Assembly (NCBI RefSeq): GCF_041860085.1
Contig: NZ_CP124747.1
Location: 6,657,001-6,721,000 of the forward strand
DNA from: Schlesneria sp. DSM 10557
GTDB lineage: Bacteria; Planctomycetota; Planctomycetia; Planctomycetales; Planctomycetaceae
Length of the DNA: 64,000 nucleotides
Direction of reading: 5' to 3'
The notes below the pieces were generated by a model. The model worked only from the letters and a program-made list of their open reading frames with translations. It ran no database searches and was not told the DNA's origin. The position numbers and the translations under genes are program-made. Shown piece after piece: positions 57,616-64,000 of the stretch; the stretch's first letter is position 1, and each line of letters opens with the position of its first letter.

Positions 57616-57722
57616 TTGTTTGTTGGCCTCAATGCTTGCCGCGAACGTCCCTCAGTTTTATGATCACCAATCAGGAATTGAGAGGGAGACGTTTTTGCCC
57701 CGAGCCGTCCGGCAAGGAAATT

Positions 57723-58469
57723 GTGTTGCGCGCCATCATCAGCGATATCCACGCGAATCTCGAAGCGCTTGAGGCCGTACTGGCCGACATTCGCCAGCAA
57801 AATATCTCCGATATTTATTGCCTGGGGGATATCATTGGCTATGGACCGAATCCGTGCGAATGCATTGATCGGATCATGGCTTCTGCGAAGCAGTGTCTGT
57901 TGGGAAATCATGATCAGGCAGCGCTGTTTGATCCGGAAGGATTTAACGCCAGTGCGGAACGGGCCGTTTTCTGGACGCGAAAGACGCTGGAAAATGGTTC
58001 TGGTCCACAGGCCGACAAGCGATGGGATTTTCTCGGCGAGCTTCCGCGGGTGATCCGTGAACCGAACCTGTTATTTGTCCACGGGTCTGCTCGAAATCCT
58101 CTCAACGAATATGTCTTTCCAGAAGACATTTACAACCAGCGGAAAATGGATCGCATTTTCTCACTGGTTGAGCGTCATTGTTTTCAGGGCCATACGCACA
58201 TCCCGGGCGTATTCACCGAAGACCTGAATTTTCTCGCCCCCGAAGAGATCGATTTCCAGTACGAGCTGGGCGAGAAAAAAGCGCTGGTTAACGTCGGTTC
58301 GGTCGGCCAGCCGAGAAACGGCGACAATCGGTCGTCCTACGTCGTTCTGGATGGAAACAAGATCTTCTTCAAGCGAGTCGAATACGACTTCAACAAGACG
58401 GCGAAGAAGATCTTTGACATTCCTGATCTCGACAATTTTCTGGGAGAGCGTCTTGCTGACGGACGCTGA
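57723..58469 (+). CDS. Metallophosphoesterase (YfcE/YmdB-like)
   Basis: A 248-residue cytosolic calcineurin-type phosphoesterase. The motifs are [50 protein letters not shown] and [12 protein letters not shown], a full dinuclear site (DxH, GD, GNHD, H, GHTH). It hydrolyses a phosphodiester or phosphoester; the substrate is not readable. The GTG at 57723 has AAGGA four bases upstream and puts the catalytic DxH at residue 8, the normal distance. A longer frame from 57600 overlaps the small membrane ORF and is less likely. Confidence 0.9.
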   Translation: MLRAIISDIHANLEALEAVLADIRQQNISDIYCLGDIIGYGPNPCECIDRIMASAKQCLLGNHDQAALFDPEGFNASAERAVFWTRKTLENGSGPQADKRWDFLGELPRVIREPNLLFVHGSARNPLNEYVFPEDIYNQRKMDRIFSLVERHCFQGHTHIPGVFTEDLNFLAPEEIDFQYELGEKKALVNVGSVGQPRNGDNRSSYVVLDGNKIFFKRVEYDFNKTAKKIFDIPDLDNFLGERLADGR

Positions 58470-58623
58470 GAGTTAGTGTGTGAACCGCGACGTGAATTCT
58501 TGCGTTCAAGTTTGATCGATCTGGTCATGGGAAAATTTCCCCAGGTCCTTCTTGAATGTTTGAAACCCCGCCTGAATGGCCTTGCGCTGTCAGGCTAGAC
58601 TTCTTGGGAAATTGGTATCCGGA

Positions 58624-60774
58624 ATGGAACAGCGGCGGTTTTTTTTGTTTTTTGTGATGTCGATGGCGATCTGGATGGCGTGGATCAATTTCGCCGTCCC
58701 CGTCCTCTTCCCCGAGTTCGCCAAACCCCCCAAACAGGTTGTTAATCTCGACGACACACCCGCAGACAGCTCGGATGCAAGTCGTGGCGATGCTGTTGCC
58801 GACGGGCTGAAACCCGCCAATGTCGAAGTCGCTGAACCACAGGTTAAACCCGCGGCCGCCCCAGAACCTCAGCTTCCTTCGCACCCCGCCGTGAATCTCT
58901 ATGTCGGCCCTCCCGATCCCGACAAAAACCCCGACAGCAAGCTCAACGCACAGATCGATGAATTCTTCCTGGCAGCCAATCTCGATAGTCGCGGCGCATC
59001 CGTGGAATATATCGAGCTGACGGATAAGGAACGTTTCCCCGCATTCGGGCGCCGCGGTGACCGCGTCCGTGTCGTCGGCAGCGACGATGCAGAATTGCGA
59101 TCCAGTCGGAAAACTTACCAGCGGACGTTCGGTCTTCGGTCTCCTCAGATCGATCAGGTGCTGGCCCCGACATCGCTCGATGAAATCCCCTGGGAAATCG
59201 TCCAACCAGCAGATCCTCAGGAAAAAGACCGTACGGCAACGTTCCGGTACACGTCACCTGATGGACGATGGGAACTGTTGAAACGCTTTGAACTCAAGCA
59301 GTTGACTCACGAAGAACTCAAGCAGCGAGATATTCGTCAGACACTGCTCGAAGGGTATGAACTGAAGCTGAAGGTCACCGTCAAGAACCTGACTGATCAG
59401 GAACTTCCCTTCAACTATACGTTGCAGGGGCCGGTGGGAGTCCCGCTGGAAGATGCTGATAACTCGTACAAATACCGCGATGTCCGAATGGGCTTTTTGC
59501 GGGACGACGGCGTTACCCTCGACGAGAATAAGCTTTCAGCCTCGGAAGCAGTGAAGAAAGCACGGGCCGACAAGACCGAAGTCTGGAAGCGTAAGGTTAA
59601 GTACATCGGCGTCGATGTTCTTTACTTTGCAGCCCTTGTGATTCCCGGTCAGGATCAGGTCGAGTCGACCCGGGCGGTCGTGACCAATGAAAATCCTGCC
59701 AAAATCGAACACAGCGATGTCTCTGTTACGCTGTCGTCTCCGACGATCAATGTCCCGGCGAAAGACGAATTCACGCACGAATACAGCATGTTCGCCGGGC
59801 CGAAGAAGAAGGAACTGGTCGCCCAGATTCCCGCTCTCGCCGTGATGGACTACGGATGGTTCGATACGATCTGCCGTGGCATGGTCTGGCTGTTGAACAT
59901 GTTCCACAGTCTGGGCCTGAGTTACGGGATTGCGATCATTTGCCTCACGGCGCTGGTCCGAACAGCTCTGCTGCCGATCTCGAAACATCAGGCGGCAAAC
60001 GCGGCCAAGATGAAAGAACTGCAGCCAAAGCTGATGGAAAAGCAGAAGGAGCTGGAGCAGAAGTACGGCAAAGGGACTGACGAGTACATGCGGGCCGCTC
60101 AGGAATTGAGCAAAGAACAGCTCGGCCTGATGTTCAGTGGCTGCTTGCCCGTTCTGCTGCAACTTCCGATTTTCATCGCGCTCTACCGGGCGATTGGCAG
60201 TTCGATCGAACTTCGCATGGAACCATTCCTGTGGTTCGAGAACCTGGCCTCGCCCGATGCGCTGTTCAAGCTGCCGTTCGTCGTCCCCTGGCTCGGCTGG
60301 ACCCATTTCAACCTGCTGCCCTGTATATCGACGGGGCTGATGTTCATTCATCAAAAGCTGACGATGCCGGAGCCGACCAATGAGGAACAGGCTCAACAGC
60401 AGAAGATGATGAGCTTCATGATGATCTTCATGGGGGCCATGTTCTTCCGTGTCCCCTCGGGACTCTGTCTGTACTTTATCGCGACCAATATCTGGTCAAT
60501 GACAGAACGCTGGGTCTTCGAACGATTGAAACGAAAATCCGTGTCGGCAGAGGCTTCAGCCGTCGCACTGACGGACGGATCGTCCGCTTCGACCGTGAAA
60601 ACGGGTGTCATCGGTAAGCCAGCAGCGACAAAAAACGACAGCGAACCCGCTAAGCCAACAGCTCTGGGGAGCTTCTGGGAACGGTTGCAGCAGTCGGCAG
60701 ACAACCAGCACTCGGCCACGCGGCAGCTCGGCAACGGCGCACGGCGTGACGACAAGAAGAAAAAGAAGAAGTAA
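58624..60774 (+). CDS. yidC: Membrane protein insertase YidC
   Basis: A 716-residue YidC/Oxa1 insertase. It inserts and folds membrane proteins, alone or with Sec. An N-terminal membrane helix (6-28) precedes a large periplasmic beta domain (~100-410). The conserved five-helix core follows (~425-630), with IICLTALVRTALLPISKHQ supplying the groove Arg and MFSGCLPVLLQLPIFIALYR next. The C-terminal ~80 residues are basic and Ser/Thr-rich, ending in KKKKK, which suits ribosome contact. The ATG at 58624 gives the usual MEQRRFFLF start. mnmE follows 145 bases later, the order common in bacteria. Confidence 0.96.
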   Translation: MEQRRFFLFFVMSMAIWMAWINFAVPVLFPEFAKPPKQVVNLDDTPADSSDASRGDAVADGLKPANVEVAEPQVKPAAAPEPQLPSHPAVNLYVGPPDPDKNPDSKLNAQIDEFFLAANLDSRGASVEYIELTDKERFPAFGRRGDRVRVVGSDDAELRSSRKTYQRTFGLRSPQIDQVLAPTSLDEIPWEIVQPADPQEKDRTATFRYTSPDGRWELLKRFELKQLTHEELKQRDIRQTLLEGYELKLKVTVKNLTDQELPFNYTLQGPVGVPLEDADNSYKYRDVRMGFLRDDGVTLDENKLSASEAVKKARADKTEVWKRKVKYIGVDVLYFAALVIPGQDQVESTRAVVTNENPAKIEHSDVSVTLSSPTINVPAKDEFTHEYSMFAGPKKKELVAQIPALAVMDYGWFDTICRGMVWLLNMFHSLGLSYGIAIICLTALVRTALLPISKHQAANAAKMKELQPKLMEKQKELEQKYGKGTDEYMRAAQELSKEQLGLMFSGCLPVLLQLPIFIALYRAIGSSIELRMEPFLWFENLASPDALFKLPFVVPWLGWTHFNLLPCISTGLMFIHQKLTMPEPTNEEQAQQQKMMSFMMIFMGAMFFRVPSGLCLYFIATNIWSMTERWVFERLKRKSVSAEASAVALTDGSSASTVKTGVIGKPAATKNDSEPAKPTALGSFWERLQQSADNQHSATRQLGNGARRDDKKKKKK

Positions 60775-60919
60775 TCCCACTGTCTGACGGACCGGCCGGT
60801 GGCGGCAGTTTGCCAATGCAGACTGAGCCGCGACATTGTCCGGTTCCGATGAAGTGAAGTGCACAGGTCTGCTCGCGGGTCGTTCGGCAGGTCAGAACAG
60901 GACGATTCGGGAGAGGGAC

Positions 60920-62404
60920 ATGACGATTGATCATCTGGTCAATCCGCCAACCGGGGTGGACGCGGCTTCGCCTGCTGAGCGTTCGTCAGGCCACGTGGTC
61001 GACTTCTCGGTCGACACCCCGATCGCTGCCATCGCTTCTCCACCAGGGGGGGCGGCTCGCGGGATCATCCGTATTTCCGGCCGCGAGGTCGCAAGCTTCG
61101 TCAACGGACTCTTTGAACCGGTCGCCGCAGACGCCTGGAACGCTGCTCGAACGGCTGCCATGCATCCGGGAACGATCCGGTTTCGTGGCGACACGCGTGA
61201 AGTTGCGATTCCCGTCCAGGCCCTGTACTGGCCCAATCGGCGAAGCTACACCGGACAACCACTCATCGAACTTCACCTCCCCGGCTCGCCTTGCCTGATC
61301 GAAGCAGTCCTGAGTGAAATCTACCGGCGGGGTGTGCGGCCGGCGCGACCAGGGGAATTTACCTTGCGTGCGTTCCTGGCCGGGAAGCTGGATCTCATCC
61401 AGGCAGAGGCCGTGCTGGGAGTGATTGACGCTCAGGATCAGGTTGAGCTGCAAACGGCGCTGTCGCAGCTTGCCGGAGGTGTCTCCGGTCAACTGGCCGA
61501 GCTGCGTGGGCAACTGCTGGAATTGCTTGCCGATCTGGAGGCGGGACTCGACTTCATCGAAGAGGATATCGAGTTTGTCAGCCGCGAGGACGTCGTTGCC
61601 CGGTTGCTTGGAGCCCGTGCTGTTGTCGATGCGCTGCTGCAGCAGACGTCCGACCGAATGCAGTCGCGTGTTCGGAAGCAAGTCGTGCTGGCCGGTCTGC
61701 CGAACGCAGGCAAAAGTACGATCTTCAATCGCCTAGCAGGTCTCAATCTTGCGCTGGTCTCACCTGAGACAGGAACGACTCGCGATTTCCTGACGCGGAC
61801 GATCAACTGGAACGGGCTGATGTTCGATCTGGTGGACACCGCGGGATGGGAAGAGCAGACAACGGGGATCTCCGCCGCGGCCCAGCAGCAGCGGAACGAG
61901 CAGCTTCGCAGAGCTGACCTGCTTGTCTGGTGCACGGCGGCCGGGGTAACTCCTGCTGATGCCGCACTCGATGACTTCCTGTTTGAACAAGCCAGCAGTG
62001 GTGCGTCCGCGTCGGTTCGCATACTGACCAAAATCGATCTGGGTCCTGAGTTCATTACCTCAAGTCGTGCCGCTGCTGATCACGACAAGTTGCTACCTGT
62101 CAGTGCCGTCACAGGTCAGGGATTGGCCGAGTTTGAAGAGCACCTGAAGCAGCGACTGTCGCAGAGTCACAGCCGAAACAGCCAATGGCTGGGAATGACG
62201 GCTGCTCGATGTCGAGACACGCTCGAATCACTCTCGGCGTCTCTTCGTCACGCCAGCGATGCCGCCCAGCAGGAAACCGCGGGTGACGAACTGATCGCAG
62301 TCGACTTGCGACAGGCGCTGGATGATCTGGGGGTCATTCTGGGAGTGGTTTATACGGACGACATTCTCGACCGTGTCTTTAGCAAGTTCTGTATTGGGAA
62401 ATAG
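60920..62404 (+). CDS. mnmE: tRNA modification GTPase MnmE
   Basis: A 494-residue GTPase that, with MnmG, makes 5-carboxymethylaminomethyl-uridine at the tRNA wobble position. The N-terminal folate-binding part begins DTPIAAIASPPGGAARGI. The G domain has GLPNAGKSTIFN, SPETGTTRDF, VDTAGW and TKID, with Thr in place of the usual Asn in NKxD. The C-terminal FSKFCIGK matches the MnmE signature Cys that is essential for activity. GAGAGG three bases before the ATG at 60920. It follows yidC and is followed by a GNAT gene. Confidence 0.95.
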   Translation: MTIDHLVNPPTGVDAASPAERSSGHVVDFSVDTPIAAIASPPGGAARGIIRISGREVASFVNGLFEPVAADAWNAARTAAMHPGTIRFRGDTREVAIPVQALYWPNRRSYTGQPLIELHLPGSPCLIEAVLSEIYRRGVRPARPGEFTLRAFLAGKLDLIQAEAVLGVIDAQDQVELQTALSQLAGGVSGQLAELRGQLLELLADLEAGLDFIEEDIEFVSREDVVARLLGARAVVDALLQQTSDRMQSRVRKQVVLAGLPNAGKSTIFNRLAGLNLALVSPETGTTRDFLTRTINWNGLMFDLVDTAGWEEQTTGISAAAQQQRNEQLRRADLLVWCTAAGVTPADAALDDFLFEQASSGASASVRILTKIDLGPEFITSSRAAADHDKLLPVSAVTGQGLAEFEEHLKQRLSQSHSRNSQWLGMTAARCRDTLESLSASLRHASDAAQQETAGDELIAVDLRQALDDLGVILGVVYTDDILDRVFSKFCIGK

Positions 62405-62407
62405 CGA

Positions 62408-62974
62408 GTGACAGAAGATCTGCCTCAGGAAATCAAAACGGACCGCCTGCTGCTGCGTCGGTGGCGTGAATCGGATGGACCACTTTTCGCCCAGATGAAT
62501 GCCGATCCGAAGGTGATGGAGTGTTTCCCGAGTCTGTTGACACGAGAGGAAAGTGACGAGTCCATGCGGCGGATCTGCGAGCATTTCGATGAGCACGGAT
62601 TCGGACTGTGGGCCGTCGAAGTTCCCGGGACTGCCGAGTTCATCGGATACGTAGGGCTCAAATATCCGACATGGCAGGCCTGGTTTACTCCTTGCGTGGA
62701 AGTCGGCTGGCGAATCGACTCCCGTTACTGGGGGAATGGTTACGCCCCGGAGGCGGCCAAAGCCTCATTGGAATTTGCGTTTCACGCTGCGGGACTGAAG
62801 GAAATTTACTCTTTCACCGTTCCGCATAATCTGCGCTCGCGCCGAGTGATGGAAAAGATTGGGATGACCCACATGCAGGAGCACGACTTCGCTCATCCGA
62901 TCCTGGCACCTGACCATCCGCTGTCGCGTCACGTCCTGTATCGAATTTCGCGCAGCGACTTCGCGCGATCCTGA
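62408..62974 (+). CDS. GNAT acetyltransferase (RimJ/RimL type)
   Basis: A 188-residue GNAT N-acetyltransferase. It begins TDRLLLRRWRESDGPLFAQM, and the acetyl-CoA site has VEVGWRIDSRYWGNGYAPEA, followed by YSFTVPHNLRSRRVMEKIGM. Members acetylate ribosomal-protein or other N-termini and small molecules. It starts at GTG 62408, only three bases after the mnmE stop, so it is translationally coupled. The target is unknown. Confidence 0.92.
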   Translation: MTEDLPQEIKTDRLLLRRWRESDGPLFAQMNADPKVMECFPSLLTREESDESMRRICEHFDEHGFGLWAVEVPGTAEFIGYVGLKYPTWQAWFTPCVEVGWRIDSRYWGNGYAPEAAKASLEFAFHAAGLKEIYSFTVPHNLRSRRVMEKIGMTHMQEHDFAHPILAPDHPLSRHVLYRISRSDFARS

Positions 62975-62982
62975 ATCGGACA

Positions 62983-63003
62983 GGGGGTTCTCTGAGGACC
63001 CCC
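62983..63003 (+). terminator. Hairpin after mnmE-GNAT operon
   Basis: Stem GGGGGTTC paired with GGACCCCC (one G-U) and a TCTGA loop, nine bases beyond the acetyltransferase stop. No T-run follows, so termination is probable, not certain. Confidence 0.5.
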
Positions 63004-63112
63004 GAGGAACGCCGTCAGATGACGCTCCCGGTCATAGCTGATAAAACAGCCACTTCAGCACAGCATCAGCGAATGGGATAGCAACCACGAAGATCTAACA
63101 GCGAGAACTCGA

Positions 63113-63928
63113 ATGGACTTGAAGCTAATTGTGTGTGGACTGATCGTCATGACCGCATCTTCGGTTGAAGCTCAACGGATCGTCGCCCATCGCGGGGCAT
63201 CACATGATGCTCCAGAGAATACGTTGGCTGCGTTTCAGCTGGCCTGGGAACAAGGTGCCGATGCGATCGAGGGGGATTTCTATCTGACGCAGGATCAGCA
63301 GATCGTCTGCATCCATGATGACAAGACGAAGCGCACCAGCGGCGAGGACTACATCGTTTCCAAGTCGACGTTCGACGCGCTGCGCAAGCTGGATGTCGGG
63401 CGGTGGAAAGATCCCCGTTTTACCGGTGAGAAAATTCCGACATTGTCAGAAGTCCTCGCCACGATTCCTCCTGGTAAGCAAATTTATATCGAAGTCAAAT
63501 GCGGTCCTGAGATTGTTCCCTTTCTGTTACCCGTCTTGAAGCAGTCTGGACTGAGCCCCGAGCAGACAGTGGTCATCAGCTTCAATCAACAGGTCATCGC
63601 AGAGACCCGTCGCCTGATTCCGGAAATCCAGGCCTACTGGCTCGTCGGCTTCCGTCAGAACAAGGAGACAAAGGTTTCGGAGCCGTCTCTCGAATCCATC
63701 CTGCAGACCGCTGCCGAAATTCAGACGCAGGGAATCGATCTGCAGGCGAATAAGGATCGGCTGAATGCCGACTTCGTCAAGCAGCTTCGTGATCGCAAGC
63801 TGAGCTTTCATATCTGGACCGTAAACGCGCCTGCGGATGCACTTCACTTCCAGAAACTGGGGGTCGACTCGATCACGACGGACCGGCCCGGGTATCTTCG
63901 GCAGGAACTGAACCTGCAGAAGAACTGA
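63113..63928 (+). CDS. Secreted glycerophosphodiester phosphodiesterase
   Basis: A 271-residue exported GDPD TIM-barrel enzyme. The signal peptide is LKLIVCGLIVMTASSVEA. The catalytic start is RIVAHRGASHDAPENT, followed by GADAIEGDFYLTQDQQIVCIHD with the metal Glu/Asp and second His, then IYIEVKCGPEI. It releases glycerol-3-phosphate from glycerophosphodiesters in the periplasm, scavenging lipid breakdown products. The C-terminus with TVNAPADALHFQKLGVDSI is standard. No operon partners follow within the window. Confidence 0.94.
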   Translation: MDLKLIVCGLIVMTASSVEAQRIVAHRGASHDAPENTLAAFQLAWEQGADAIEGDFYLTQDQQIVCIHDDKTKRTSGEDYIVSKSTFDALRKLDVGRWKDPRFTGEKIPTLSEVLATIPPGKQIYIEVKCGPEIVPFLLPVLKQSGLSPEQTVVISFNQQVIAETRRLIPEIQAYWLVGFRQNKETKVSEPSLESILQTAAEIQTQGIDLQANKDRLNADFVKQLRDRKLSFHIWTVNAPADALHFQKLGVDSITTDRPGYLRQELNLQKN

Positions 63929-64000
63929 GAAGGGGCCACGGCCGAAGTCGGATCAGGCGGAAAATCGAATTGGATCGCCGTAGTAAATGCTATGCGGCCG

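Overview
This 64 kb stretch looks like the chromosome of a planctomycete (Planctomycetota, probably Planctomycetales). The reasons are a paired DUF1501 protein and PSD1-type cytochrome protein with DUF1549/DUF1553 domains, a GldA / GldF-GldG-fusion / DUF4340 transporter set, several Gfo/Idh/MocA oxidoreductases, a PmoA-family protein, a DUF6268-like outer-membrane barrel, and many secreted proteins carrying c-type haem motifs. Gene density is ordinary, genes lie on both strands in short runs, and Shine-Dalgarno sites of GGAG type can be found before many starts. I see no insertion sequence, prophage, CRISPR array, tRNA or rRNA.

Layout. 1-2 kb: end of an unrecognised gene overlapping a secreted coiled-coil protein. 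2-11 kb: an Nramp-related transporter, the PSD1/DUF1501 pair, then a convergent pair consisting of a peptidyl-hydroxyglycine-lyase-like propeller and a copper-monooxygenase-like haem protein. 11-25 kb: metabolism (O-acetylhomoserine sulfhydrylase, BioA, a WD40-oxidoreductase fusion, RraA-like, an orphan TAXI binding protein, an oxidoreductase, a Tat-exported amidohydrolase, a HemL-like aminotransferase, a PTR1-like reductase, a PmoA-family protein). 25-31 kb: an ExeA-like ATPase, then PhoH and a PgpH-like HD phosphohydrolase. 31-38 kb: aldo/keto reductase and the Gld-like ABC system. 38-43 kb: pyruvate kinase, a five-blade propeller protein, a PhyH-type oxygenase, RlmN. 43-50 kb: a second ABC exporter, a GYF-AIM24 protein, a Rieske ferredoxin, an enolase-superfamily enzyme, a cupredoxin-like protein. 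50-58 kb: a phosphomannose-isomerase-like cupin with a TIM-barrel isomerase, a purple-acid-phosphatase-like enzyme, an M28-PDZ peptidase, the outer-membrane barrel, a 34-residue membrane peptide, a phosphoesterase. 58-64 kb: YidC, MnmE, a GNAT acetyltransferase and a secreted glycerophosphodiesterase.

Most interesting signal. The genes at 7888-8814 and 8949-10895 encode the two halves of what in animals is peptidylglycine alpha-amidating monooxygenase. The lyase-like propeller keeps all three zinc histidines and the catalytic Arg and Tyr. The monooxygenase-like protein keeps both copper sites and is additionally fused to a c-type haem domain and a cysteine-less thioredoxin fold. This suggests a split bacterial amidation or N-dealkylation system, but its substrate is not visible here. 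Secondary points of interest are the WD40-Gfo/Idh fusion, the GldF-GldG fusion system, the TAXI protein without TRAP permeases, and the small membrane ORF.
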